Of a DNA stretch of 64,000 nucleotides, positions 11,487 through 23,400 are shown piece after piece (positions within the stretch are counted from its first letter, which is position 1; every line of letters begins with the position of its first letter). Below the pieces are notes generated by a model, which saw only the letters and a list, made by a program, of their open reading frames with translations, did no database searches and was not told where the DNA came from. The position numbers and the translations under genes are program-made. Source of the stretch: Sipunculus nudus (lineage: Eukaryota; Annelida; Sipuncula; Golfingiida; Sipunculidae); assembly GCA_026874595.1 (NCBI GenBank), contig CM049319.1, positions 15,403,601 to 15,467,600 of the forward strand, given 5' to 3'.

Positions 11487-14400
11487 ACAAGGGACCCATG
11501 GGTCACAGTGCTCAGCTGTTATATATGATCACAAATTATGATTTGGAAGAGGAGGTAGGCAAAGGCTGGTTTTGTGAGGTAATATAAGCTGTATTATGAG
11601 TTGATGGTGTTTAACTCAAGTTATGTTAGATTTTGATAATATCCTTGGAGACAGGGAAGAGGACTGATGTCACTAATTTATTTACAGTTGGAAATGGTGT
11701 GCTATTATCACACAGGTTTTGACTTGGCCATAAATCTTTACCTACATTGTAGCAGAATTATTTGAAAAGTTAAACTATTTATTAAAAATTAATAACAAAT
11801 ATTGTGTCTAGTATAATTTAAATTTAAAATAATAACAGTATCATCTGTTTTTATTATTAAAGATTTTTTAATAATATTATTGAAATATATGATTATTAAT
11901 ATAATTTTATAGAATATATTCATAAATGCATTTGTATTCAAATACTTTTATTTTGACCTGTATTCCTATCCTTATACATGAAATTATGGAGTACATATTC
12001 ATATTTGCATTCAAATACATTTGCAAAGTACTGCACCATGTCTGGTATTTATTCAGTTTCAGCCAAACAAAGTTCTTGAGAATCCAGAATAAACAAATAT
12101 CACAAATTTAAATAATGATGGTAAGTACCTGGTTTTATTAATTTTATTTATATTCAAAAAATAAAACTATAATATTCACTTTGGACTACCTTCACATCAA
12201 TCTATGCACTAGACATAGCAAGAGTCTTATGACAATTATTAACATTACAGAAATCATAATGAGAACTTGTCTAGATCTGATTTTTTATCATATTCAATTT
12301 TCTTTATTAATAAAAATGTATCAGAAAAAATTTGAAGTATCTCAGCTATGATACCATTATATGTGTAAAAAATAACCCAAAGATAAGAACACCCTATAAA
12401 TTATACAAGGAGAAAACTAGAGATGGGCAAGTTTAATTTTATTAACTGAAATATATGAACCAGTAATATAAATTTTGATTATTTACATAGTCTTGTGACA
12501 GCTGTTACAACCACGTGCCTGAATGTCATAAGTGAAACATATTGACATAGATCTTTAATCAGTACCTGTCTGAGTAAAATTTAAAAATACTGACATTTTA
12601 ACTTTTTTTAAATTTTGAAATAAATATAAATTGACAAGCTGGAACACTTGGAAAAGACCTGGGAATTAAGATTTATATTATCAACTGCATCTTTGTCAAT
12701 CATTAATTTCCTTCATATAATCCCTTATAGTATAGAACAATATAATTTAATTATTTTTTTTCAATATTAAAATTGAAAAGAAAAATACCATAGGTGACTC
12801 AATGGTGTTACTTGGAATACATTTTCATAAATCTATACAAAATCAATAAAACATCAGTAACTGCAAGGTTATTCCCTGTTACTCATCAACTGTCAAATTC
12901 CTTTTCTACTGATTATTTTTAAAGTTGTTATTATAGACCTATAAAAATTTATTTATTCATTGTTTATTGTTATGCTGTTGGTCTAAACAACTAACAGATG
13001 AGCTGGGTTGGAAACCTGGATCAGCTGTGGCCAGCAATAAGCTGCCCAGCTGCAAGTATATGCCCCATGTCAAGCATGCATAATTGGCCTGAAAGGTCAA
13101 GTAGAGGACATACAGGTGACTGAAGAGGGGCTGGGTACAGCCTGGGTCTGATATGGTCTCATAAAAAATTTAATAAAAGCTACAGTTTTTGGCTAATTTC
13201 TTTCAACTTTCAAAACTAACAAGTTGAAATCCTTATTTTTGCATGCTATGAAAATTATATCAACAGTGCTTACAGGAAACAAACGTGCAATGATCAAAAT
13301 AAGGCAAAATTTAGGGTACTTATTTTATATTTATACTAATTACTTATAAAATTTGAAAAATTCAGAACTAAATCTGGGTACCAGTATACAATTGAATCTT
13401 GATTAAATAATGTTTTATCCATGACAAAAAAAAAAGAAATCTCTAGCTTCAGCAATTTTTATGTTATGGGAGTAAATATATTTCTTATTTACAAAGTGCA
13501 TTATGTTCGGGCCCATAACTTAAAACAATTTCGCAATACTCACATCAATTCTGACATGTGCATAGAGTATAAATAGAAGAACAAGTATATTTTAAATGAT
13601 CAAAGTCAGATAAGTGGTTTTGATATGAGGCAGTCTTGAAGTGAAACAATGGGTTTTTAATTGAAAATTCAAGTTTTTTCTTAATATCTCATAGGAATGA
13701 AGCTCTAGTGGTATGGTAGGGGGGTTTGGGGGACATCTAAACTGTATGCCAAATTTTGGGAGCTGAGAGCTGGCCTGGGAAGCTGGGGAGCTGTGCTCTG
13801 GCGAACTGCATAACACTTGCTTGATCTAAACAATACTTTACATGGTACTTGAAAACTTGAATAAAATCTACAGTTTTTGATCAACTGGTTTCGAATTTCA
13901 GATGTTTGGAGATGAAATGCTTATGGTAACATGCTGTGAAAATTAAATCCACAGCATTTACAGGGGAAAAAATGTGCCATGGTCAAATCTGGTAAAATTT
14001 AAGGTACTGATTTTATATTTATGCTAATAACTTATAAAATTTAAAAAATTCAGATCTAATTTTGGGTTACAATTGAATCTTGATTAAATATAGTTATATA
14101 CTTGAAAGAAAGTCTCTAGCTTCAGCAATTCTCAAGTTAAGGGAGTAAACATATTTCCTGAATTTTTACAAAGTGCATTATGTTTGGGCCCATTACTTCA
14201 AGAATTTAAAAAATATTGAAGTAATTTCTTGTATGTACATAGGAAATATATAGAGGAATTAATATATTAATAATGGTCAATATCAGGTCAGGGGTTTTGA
14301 TATTAGGCAGTCTTAAAGTGTAACAATGGGTTTTAAATGGAAAACAGAGGTTTTTCCTTAATAATTCAAAGGAACGAAGTCCTAGTGACCCAATTTTCGG

Positions 14401-14571
14401 TATGGTAGGAGATCTTGGGGACATCTAAAGGAATGTCGAAATTCAGATTTGTAGGTCCAACGGTTTCAAAACGTGCCAGTTTAAAGAATGGACAGATGGA
14501 CGGACGGACAGACAGCCGACTGACACAGGACCACGACTATAGCTCAAATGACTTACAGTCAGCTGAGCTAA
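11487..14571 (+). mobile_element. Family B pearl-like (HINE-type) element, copy 2
   Basis: Head ACAAGGGACCCATGGGTCAC (perfect GACCCATGGGTC palindrome) then GCTCAGCTG. The tail at 14490-14571 has GGACGGACGGACAGACAG, then 'ctatagctcaaatgacttacagtcagctgagcta'. Body modules at about 13290 and 13978 match those of the copy at 3472-6081 throughout, including shared segments such as 'tatcaactgcatctttgtc'. It is roughly 470 bp longer, mainly because of extra sequence at about 12223-12665. No coding capacity. Confidence 0.75.
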
Positions 14572-14584
14572 TAAGTTAAGATTC

Positions 14585-14700
14585 AGGCCTTGGTTAAAGG
14601 TTTATTTTGGACCCACTTGGCCAAGTTGGGCAAGTGGAAGCCCACTTTTGGTTTCCCTACCATTATTTTCAGGAAAAGTTACTTTTCAAGCCTTGGTTCA
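14585..14700 (-). mobile_element. Fragment of the 'ttgggcaagtgg' foldback family
   Basis: Contains AAAGGTTTATTTTGGACCCA followed by CTTGGCCAAGTTGGGCAAGT and 'ttttcaagccttgg'. In reverse orientation this matches 44780-44855 inside the foldback element at 44706-44979. It lies directly after the end of the B element. Only part of the family is present. Confidence 0.5.
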
Positions 14701-15507
14701 TGTATACCCCATGCAAAAGATCACCCTGTTCAAGACAGAAACCAAGAGTATTTCTGTGACAGGAACATTTCATGTGTTACAAAAGATCTGCATAAACGTA
14801 TCACAGGTTTACAAATATTTTTGCGTCCAAATCATGGTTTATCTAGTGGCCCATGGGCCGTGATGCTCAGTTGAATTCAAGGAATGTTGAACAATGAGCA
14901 AAATGACTGCCAGAGCGCAAACAAACCATGAATTTGTGAAGAGTCCTTAGAAATGGGTTTCAGTGGGCTTTTGGACAGATGACAATTTCATTTGAAGGTC
15001 TCATAAATAGAAAAAGAAATGCGTAAAAATTTTAAAAAAATAAAGGTAGTGCCACCAGTCTGCAGGAACTGATGAAACACTCCATGATCAATATATATCC
15101 AATGAATCATGGCTATCAATGCATTAGTTATTCAGATACTGGAGCTTTTGTTTGTATCAAACTTTTAATTATTCTTGGGGGGTATTTACGAGCCCTATAG
15201 ATCAGAGAATATTGGTAACAGAGACCTAATTTCAGGTTTCCAAGGAGATTTTTCATTAGTCTCCATGGAGGTCAAGTTAGAAGATTCTAGGTTCAGCAGT
15301 TACGGTTTGTGCCATGTTAACAGATGACCACTTCATTTGAAGGTCTCATAAATAGAGAAAAAATGCCTAAAAAATAAAAAAAATACAGGTGGCACCACCA
15401 GTTCACAGGAACTGATGAAACACTCCATGATCAATATGCATGCTAAGGATCATGGTCATCAGTGCATTAGTTATTCAGATACTGGAGTTTTTGTATCACA
15501 TTTTTAA

Positions 15508-16767
15508 CTAGAAAACATATGCCAAGCGAAAATGTGTATCCACCAAAGTCAGAGTGGTACAGGTGGAGTGAGGGATGGATTGAGTGGTATGTCACACCAC
15601 TCCTGAATATAGTCCACTAAAACTCTAAGAAAAGGGCATTAATTTAAACAACAAAAACACCTGGCGCCACCTGTTTGGTTTATGAGAAAACTCTCCAAGA
15701 CGGATTGACAAACCAAATTTCAGACCAATACCTTGAACCATTACTAAGATATGAGCAATTTTCACCCAAAGCGAATGTACAGATGGACACCACAGGAAAA
15801 CAATTGCAGATGGTGCCTCCAGTCTTGAGTACAAGATGGAGGAGTCAAAGATCTATGGGTATGCACCATTTCAGGCCAATACGACCAATCACTCCTGAGA
15901 AAAGAGCAGTAATTAATTCTACGGAAACAGGAAGGTAAGTGGCGCCATCTATCTGGTTTAAGAGAAAATTTTCCAAGATGGATGGTCATGCCAAATTTCA
16001 GACCAATACCTTGAACCACTTCGGAGATATGAGCAATTTTCACCTAAAGCACACGTACGGATGGACACCACCAGAAAATGATTGCAGATGGCACCACCAG
16101 TCTTGAGTACAAAATGGAGGAGTCCATGATCTATGGATAGGCACCATTTCAGGCCAATAGGACAAATCACTTCTTAGAAAAGCATTAATTTATTCTACAA
16201 AAATGGGAAGGTAGGTGGCACCACCTGTCTGGTTTACGAGAAAACTTTCCAAGATGGATGTACATGCCAAATTTCAGACCAATACTTTAAACCACTCCTG
16301 AGAAATGAGCACTTTTTACCAAAAGCAAATATATGGATGGACGCCAAGTGAAAATTATTGCAGATGGGGCCACCAGTCATGTTTACGAGACAGAGGTGTC
16401 GAGGATCTATGAACATAAATTCAACCCAATACATTGAAGAACCACTAAGAAGAACAAATGGCAAATGCACAAATGGATGCTACGCAAAAAGTATTGTAGG
16501 TGGCACCACCAGTCGCGAATACAAGATGGAGAGATCCAAGATCTATGAAAATGCAAACTTTCAGCCCAATACATTGAGCCATTCCTAAGATATCGGCTGT
16601 TATCTAAAAGACACCCAGATTCAGCCTGCATACAAAGGATTGCACGTGGTGCCACCTGTCTTTGTTATGCATAACTATATAGGTGAGGGAACAACTATGC
16701 CGGGTTACGGAAAGATCGGTCCAAGGGTCTCACAGGAGTTCTCCAGAAACGAACACAGTTTATGTAG
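15508..16767 (-). mobile_element. Family C-like element nested in the family A element
   Basis: Begins CTAGAAAACATATG... GTGTATCCACC and 'gtcagagtgg.ac.ggtg.agtgagg.atggattgagt', matching the CTAG end of the intact C element at 45617. The body has modules of about 130-280 bp, each with GGTGGCGCCACC variants (15662, 15942, 16213, 16500, 16648), a '..aaatttcagaccaatac.ttgaacca' segment and 'gagatatgagca'. The expected GGATAC end is not visible on the right. Host sequence 'cacatttttaa' is present on both sides (15497-15507 and 16768-16778). The right end is therefore rearranged, or the boundary lies between two host modules. Confidence 0.6.
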
Positions 16768-17076
16768 CACATTTTTAATTATTTTGGGGTACTTTCTAGC
16801 CCCATAGCTCAGAGGATATGGGTAACAGAGACCTAATTTCAGATTTCCACTGAGACTTTTCATGGACCTTCCTTGATGTCAAGTAAGAAGATTCCAGGTC
16901 AAGCTGTTACGATTTGTACCCTGTTAACAGATGACAGCTTCTTTAAAAGTCTCAAAAATAAAGAAACAAATTCGTAAAAATTGGAAAAAATACAAGTGGC
17001 GCCACCAGTTTGCAAGAACTGATGGAACACTCTATGATCAATATGCCTGCAAAGAATCATGGTGTTCAATGCATTA

Positions 17077-19293
17077 CTGTAAATCTTGTTTTTATGGCCG
17101 CACGTCTATTTATAGCCGCATCCTGAGTTTGCAAGATCTCTTAAAGGAGCTCCCACTAAGGTCCAAATACCCAAAACCCCCCTTAAAGGCCGCACCCTGA
17201 CTCCGTCTCTGGCCTGAGGGTAAGAAAATTAGCTGCACTAACAAAATAAATCAAGACATAGCTGCTTTAATGAAGACTAGAATAAAAAGTATTATTTACA
17301 GAGGTTAAATATGTTGCCAGATTACGTATATTAAATAAATTTAACGTTCGAGATAGCGACAAAATATCTGTATGTTACTAGCAACTTTTGCACATGGATG
17401 GGCAGGCATTTATCAGAAAAGAAAGATTCCCCAAACAATTGTTTTGTTTGAATATTGGTTACACAAAACGATTCTTGTATGCATCAAAACGCTTCTTTGC
17501 ATTTACTTACAATTGTTAAAGACCATAGTATGAACACTGAATCGAGGTTTATATGTACATTTATTGAAGCAAAAAGCCTGAATACTATCCACTATTACGC
17601 ACCATCATGCAGTAGCGTTCAGGGGGCGACATGATGGCTAAGACTGCTGTAACTGTCAGATTTTCAACCTGCACGAACTTAATCTTGGCTCGTGGTATAC
17701 ATATAAAAATTTAAATGTAGAACCTTGAAATGTTTACCTTTCGTGCGATATATAACTTGTTATAGAAATCTTGGTAATTGTCACCAAATAATACGTTTAA
17801 AACACCCCTGCTGTAACACAGCGGCCCACTTCGTTGGGCATGGTCAAGTAACATTGAAATAAATGCCTACTTTAAACTCATTTGCAGCATTATTTAGCAA
17901 CGATAATTTGTTTAGAAAGTAAAATGAATAAAAAGCTGACATCGTAAAGAGTCTCACAATGGCTGACGATTGCTTTAAAATAAAGTTTGAGTGCCGCCAT
18001 GTGCTTAAACGCCCTGGTGTTCTGCTAAGAATATTTTGAACGGCTGTACGCGGTGGGTGGTAAATAGAACAGCCACCTATTCTGTCCCAGTGTGCCTTGC
18101 GCGAACGCTACCATGACAAGATGGCTCCCCACACGGAATCTTCCTTGAGGAAAAAAAAACTTGCTTACCTCGACTGGCCATTTTAATTTCACTTTAAAAT
18201 CACTCATTTTCACGCGTCATGTTTGCTATACGTGCGTATCTCGACAAGGTAACTTCAGTTATTTTGATATTTAGTTAAATGATGTTTCACATGCACCAGC
18301 AAATTGTGACATGGAGCGATGTGAACGTACGATGTGACAATGATAATACCGAAGTAACCGGTATGAAAATGATTCGAATCTTCCAAGTAATTCAAGAAAT
18401 GGAATTTTCATCATAGATTAAGATTTCAAAATATTACTTTTAGAATTAAAATATACAGTAACTTTAAATGGATCTATCCAAAATATATTGGAAAATCAGT
18501 AGCAAACAAGAATACGGCACGGCATGTAAAATCTGTATATTCACCAAATTCCATCGGCCGTGGTGACATGTTCTACCATTTATATCTACAAGTGGGTTTC
18601 CCCTCGAACATTATTTCCAATCATATAATATATTCGTGATTGTATAAAAAAAAAAGATTAAACAGAAGTAAATGACCGGGCTATACGCATTCAAGGATGA
18701 AGGTTTTCCAGAAACATGACATGGGGCGAAAAGATGTGCCATTCAATATTGAGGTACATGTATCAGACATTATAAAAATAGTCAGTAAGTAACCTGCTAA
18801 ATTTGAACTTTTATAAAGATTTTACAGTGTTCTAAATTACATATTTTGATTTTCTTAATTCTTTTTATAAACAACATAGATTCCAAAGCAATCCGGCTCC
18901 GTCAAAGTTATGACCGGTAATACCGATTTTTTCCAACAGACGTCACCACTAGTCCTCACCATGAATAATCTCATTCATTTTAATCTCATAATAAGTGTTG
19001 TTATTGTTCAATGTTAATTGTTATTGTTCAATTGAGTGCAAATAATAATTATTTTTTTATGAACATTTAGACTTTACAATTTTATACAATAATTCTGTGA
19101 CTACAAAGAGTATTTCCTCTGTGGTGTGCTTTAGTTCCTATTATCGCCCAAAGGAGCGCCATTTCCAGGAGAGAATTCTTCTCACAGTTCATTTCTGATA
19201 AACCATGGCCGCATCCCGAGTTCAGAAAAAAAGTCAAGATTTTCGATTTTGAATTAGTTTTTAAGGCCGCGGCGATAAAAACAGGATTAACAG
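17077..19293. mobile_element. 2.2-kb element with 25-bp terminal inverted repeats and TA target duplication
   Basis: Interrupts a family A module between 'caatgcatta' and 'tagttattcag'; uninterrupted copies of the module read 'gcattagttattcag'. The flanks therefore carry a duplicated TA (17075-17076 and 19294-19295). The left end reads CTGTAAATCTTGTTTTTATG then GCCGC. The right end, reversed, reads CTGTTAATCCTGTTTTTATC then GCCGC: 22 of 25 positions match. Just inside both ends is a repeated GGCCGCATCCTGAGTT-type word (about 17098, 17188 and 19208). TA duplication and TIRs are typical of Tc1/mariner-like DNA transposons. No transposase frame is visible, so this copy is non-autonomous or carries captured sequence. 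The interior is less AT-rich and has more CpG than its surroundings. Confidence 0.75.
18169..18207 (-). CDS. Candidate first coding exon (MSDFKVKLKWPVE) inside the TIR element
   Basis: On the minus strand an ATG in good context (GAAAATGA, 18207-18205) opens 13 codons that end exactly at a strong donor, GAG|GTAAGC (GT at 18168-18167). An upstream ATG with a short frame overlaps it. No following exon was identified and I do not recognise the peptide. It could be the 5' exon of the element's own gene, a captured host exon, or chance. A chance ATG plus donor in this much sequence is quite possible. Confidence 0.3.
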
Positions 19294-20215
19294 TAGTTAT
19301 TCAGACACTGGAGGTTTTGTATCAAATTTTTAATTATTCTGGGGGGTACTAGCCCCATAGCTCCAAGAATATGGGTAACAGAGACTTAATTTTCATGGTT
19401 TCACAGAGACTTTTCATGGACCACCCTTGATGTCAAGTTAGAAGAATCCAGGTCCAGAGGTTACGATTTGTGCCCTGTTAACAGATGACAACCTTTTTGA
19501 AGATCTCAAAAATAAAGAAAAAAATTCGTAAAAATTTGAAAAAATACAGGTGGCGCCACCAGTTTGCAGGAATTGATGGAACACTCCATGATCAATATTC
19601 ATGCAAAGAATCATGGTGATCTATGCAGTAGTTATTCAGATACTTGAGCTTTTTTATCAAATTTTGCATTATTCTGGGGGGTACTTCAGAGCCCCATAGC
19701 TCTAAGGATATGGGTAACAGAGACCTAATTTCAGGTTTTCAAAGGAGATTTTTCATGGACCTCCCAGGATGTATAGTTTGAAGATTCCAGGTCCAGTGGT
19801 TACGATTTGTGCCCTGTTAACAGATGACCGTTTCTTTTCAGGTCTAAAAAAAAAGAGAAAAAAATTCGTAAAAATTGGAAAAAATACAGGTGGCGCCACC
19901 AGTCTGCAGGAAGTGATGGAACATCCCATGATCAATATTCATGCAAAGAAACATGGGGATCAATGCAATAGTTATTCAGATACTTGAGCTTTGTATCAGA
20001 TTTTGCATTATTCTGGGGGGTACTTTGGAGCCCTATAGCTCCAAGGATATGGGTAACAGAGACCTAATTTCAGGTTTCCAAGGAGATTTTTCATGGACCT
20101 CCCTGGATGTCCAGTGAGAAGATTTCAGGTCCAGTGGTTACGATTTGTGCCCTGTTAACGGACGGCCAGATGGACGCCGGACAAAGGGTGATCGCTATAG
20201 CTCAGATGACTTTCA

Positions 20216-21282
20216 GTTTATAACCTGCAATTTTGGGGTCACAGAAACCTTATATATGCTAGGGGATTTCCAGAATCTTACTGGGAAGAATGAGAATTCC
20301 AGTTCTTTCTGGGAAAAAAGAGAATTCCATTTTTTATCCTGGGAAAAAAGTGAACAACACCAGAAACAACCCAGGAATGATTAATCTGTAAAAGTTTTTA
20401 CCCCACAAATAGAGTTTCATGTAAAAAAAAAACCAACATTTAACCCCCACAATTTTATGAATCCACAGTTTACCTTTTATAATTGCTTCCAAAGTGGGAC
20501 TACTTAGATCAGTTTTACAGACCCTTTTATCATAAAAAATAATCAATATTTTATCTATAATCTCAATCTGATTAACTATATTAAAATTTTTTCCTGATAA
20601 GCAGATCTATTATAGGAAACAGGGTTCCTGTTTTCTAGTCAGTCTACAGCAGGTATGTATTATAGGACAACACCTGAAGCATCAAGGCCCTGGAAAAGAG
20701 TTTGCCAAATACAGAAGCCGGCACATCACAGGGTATACACAAGGTATACCTACAATAACGTTCACAAGATATCCCTCATTACGACCAGCAGGCAGGAAAT
20801 AATACTTGTGAAGCATACCATGACATCCCCTAATATAGCTGATGCCACGGAGTTCCACGTCTATAAATAAACATTTCTGCCATGTTTAGACTAATCATAT
20901 ATCACTCTGTATACAATCAGAATATCTATTTCAGTCATAAATGAAAGAATAAGATAACAAGGCGTGGCTAGAGAGGACAGGCCCACGCCATATTAAGTTA
21001 CCATAAGTCCCATTATACCTGATATACTTTAGGTAGCCCGCAGGAATCCCTTTTTTGGTCCTGACTTTTTACAAGGAATCTTTAATATTTTTTGTATAAA
21101 CAGACTGTATACCTTGAAGGAGGGGAAATGGCAGTTAGCAGGAATTTTGCTATATTTAATCTACTTTAAGAGCCTTAAAATATGTATATTCAGATACAAA
21201 GAAACATAAAAGAACACGGATAGTGAGTTGAATGAAAAACATTGATTAAAAGATTACTTGGACTACTTCCGGACTGACAGGG

Positions 21283-21284
<2 letters not shown>
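20216..21284. other. Non-coding sequence
   Basis: Contains a small local triplication at 20265-20355: 'ctgggaa.aa...gaga attcca' words repeated three times. Otherwise no gene or clear repeat is recognised. Confidence 0.4.
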
Positions 21285-21321
<37 letters not shown>

Positions 21322-21360
21322 AAGAGAAAGAGAAAAGAAGAGAGAGAGAGAAAGAGAGAA
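21285..21360. repeat. (GA)n microsatellite
   Basis: Pure GA dinucleotide run that degrades into GAAA and GAAAAG interruptions. Confidence 0.95.
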
Positions 21361-21559
21361 CTGTTTCCTGTTTAAAAGATCAATCTTCTTAAAATCATAT
21401 AATACAGTATAAACTATAATATAAAATAATAGAATATATATAATCTTTCATTCATTTCTCAAATAAGCTTTAGTATACTTGAAATTTAGATTTTACCACA
21501 CAATGCTGTAAATTTAAAAAGACCTAATTTTTAAACAGTCGGTCATCTTAGCCCGTAAC

Positions 21560-21682
21560 AATACACTATACTATACTATATTACACTATATTACACTATA
21601 CTTACACTATACTATACTTTACTACACTACACTATAAAATAATAAAATTTATAATATAATATAATATAATATAATATAATAA
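21560..21682. repeat. (TATAC/TATTACAC)n and (ATAAT)n simple repeats
   Basis: Pentanucleotide-like ACTAT units with TTACACTA variants to about 21635, followed by ATAAT units to 21682. Directly precedes the 3' end of a minus-strand SINE. Confidence 0.9.
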
Positions 21683-21724
21683 TTAATGAAGTGGTTACAT
21701 TTTTGTTATAGCATATCATATGAT

Positions 21725-21985
21725 ACTTAGTTAGGACAGGTGGACGGGCTGTTGATTGAACTGTGTCCTGAATATGGATAAAAGAAACCATACAAAAGAG
21801 TGATATGTTATTATTGTGCATTATGGATTTCAGGTTTTACATGAACTGAGCTAGGAATAATCTAGAAGTCATTATCTGTCTTTAAGACATGAGATCAAAT
21901 CAACTGAGAGCACACTATTTTTTCTTTGAGAAACTGATGAGGTTTCAATCAGGGCACTTCCTCCCCTCAGTCAACACTCCAGCCC
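21725..21985 (-). mobile_element. Decayed tRNA-derived SINE, family F
   Basis: Read on the minus strand it has a degenerate promoter B box (CCTGATTGAAACC near 21945). It then has the family's central segment 'gacttctagattattcctagctcag...aaacctgaaatccataatg' and the 3' segment 'ggacacagttcaatcaacagcccgtccacctgtcc'. The same order occurs at 39812-40100 and 55760-56040. The A box is not recognisable. Confidence 0.65.
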
Positions 21986-22806
21986 TTTTATTTAGAAAAT
22001 CAGTCAGGTACACTTTATAATACTGTTCTTAATAAAGTCTGCAACAAACTTTCTGTAACAAACCCTTTCTCCAAAGTAAAACACACACACACCACACTCC
22101 CCTCACCATTAACACACACACAGACACAAAATACAGTACATTTATTTCATTAAGATCTTTTAATATATGAATTCATTCATTTATGATTAGTTGTGCAATA
22201 AACTATGGAACAACAAATAATGAACATTACTCCTTTTTGCTTTTTCATTAAGGGATGTCGAATATTGACCTTCATGTGTTACTAAAGTAAATTCACATAT
22301 GCTCAAACACCCTTGTGTACCCTTATGTACTTATGACATTTCTACCCCTGCTTCTTTGGAGCTTATTTCTAACTCTGCACAAACTGACTTCTAATCTACA
22401 TGAGCAATCAATGACAGAATTATTAATTATCAGCACTGTCAATTATTACCATAAAGACAGTGCTAAAGGAGATTATGGCCTTATTTTGACTCTGGCCTTC
22501 AAGTGAGCTACCTCATTGCGAACTTGACAAACCTGATCTACATTGTATTGATCAGACCTACATCACACAGGGCATCTGTACATTAGTAATAGTTGTAAGA
22601 ACACACACACCTGAGACTGCCGTTATAATTAGTCTGCCCTCAGCTCTCAAGAAGATCGAATTGATGTTATTGTCGTAACCATAGAGTCAGGTAAAGGAGT
22701 TATTTATTCTGCATAATTACCGTATTTATCCTTATTGATTTTTACAACTCAATACCGCCTGAGTGATCTTCACATCATGTATATTTTGATATATATGGGT
22801 CAATAG
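21986..22806. other. Non-coding sequence with a CA-rich stretch
   Basis: A CA-rich simple repeat lies at 22078-22130. The rest has no gene or recognised repeat. Confidence 0.5.
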
Positions 22807-23400
22807 AGTGGAACACTACCTTGAGACCACCCCACAATTAAGACCACCCCACAATTATGATCACTTTCTTGGTCCCCAGTATTCTTTAGTTTAATTACAA
22901 TTATAAGTGACTTAAAAGATAGCTATTACAATTATAAATGACAAATTGTGAACACCCCTGAATTCAGAATTAAGGGTACATCTCCTGGCCCTAATCCTAT
23001 TTTATAGCACTGCAAATGCAATCACAGAACTGAAATAACATTTATCATAAATCAGGGACTGTGCAATATCACTCCTGCCAAAAAAATTCAATCAAAAGGT
23101 AATCAAAAGTCCTGATTACAAAGCTGTTCCACACTGCAAACCTTCCTTGGTGGCAACTTAACTTTCGGTACTGTAAGTGATGGTCTCTTAAATAGCAATG
23201 TTAATAGTCCAAGGGTAATGTCTTTATTACAACAGCCTAACAGCAGGATTTGAGCTCCCTATTGTTCAATTTGTATTGGTCCAATTGCTAATTTTTATTA
23301 ATCTAAATTCAAATACAAAAATCAAATATAACCACCCCATTATTATGACCACTTTATTCAGTCCCCCTAGTGGTGCATGGCCATGGTAGGTTTTACTGTA
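22807..23400. repeat. Decayed MITE-like repeat with GACCACCCCA motifs
   Basis: The left end (AGTGGAACACTACC then 'gagaccaccccacaatt') and the right end ('accaccccattattatgaccacttt', finishing GGTTTTACTG before TA) carry directly repeated 'gaccacccca..attatga.cactt' words. The CAGTAAAACC end (reversed) matches the small element at 8810. Boundaries and class are uncertain. Confidence 0.5.

Larger units (their letters stand above)
14844..20215 (+). mobile_element. Family A pearl-like (HINE-type) element, interrupted by two nested insertions
   Basis: The head at 14844 (AGTGGCCCATGGGCC... GCTCAGTTG) is a variant of the shared A/B head. The tail at 20155-20215 has GGACGGCCAGATGGACG then 'gctatagctcagatgacttt'. 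Between them are about 336-bp modules, each with GGTGGCGCCACC or a variant (near 15052, 15386, 16996, 19549, 19888), then 'gatgaaacactccatgatcaatat' and 'tctggggggtac...agccccatagctc...atgggtaacagagacctaatttcagg'. Module sequence stops and resumes at two insertions: 15508-16767 and 17077-19293. Small indels and substitutions between modules suggest an old element. Confidence 0.75.

Noticed and set aside
18219-18248. Plus-strand ATG with MFAIRAYLDK ending at a GTAACT donor
   Set aside because: It starts about 12 bp from the minus-strand ATG candidate, which would leave no room for a promoter. Most likely chance.
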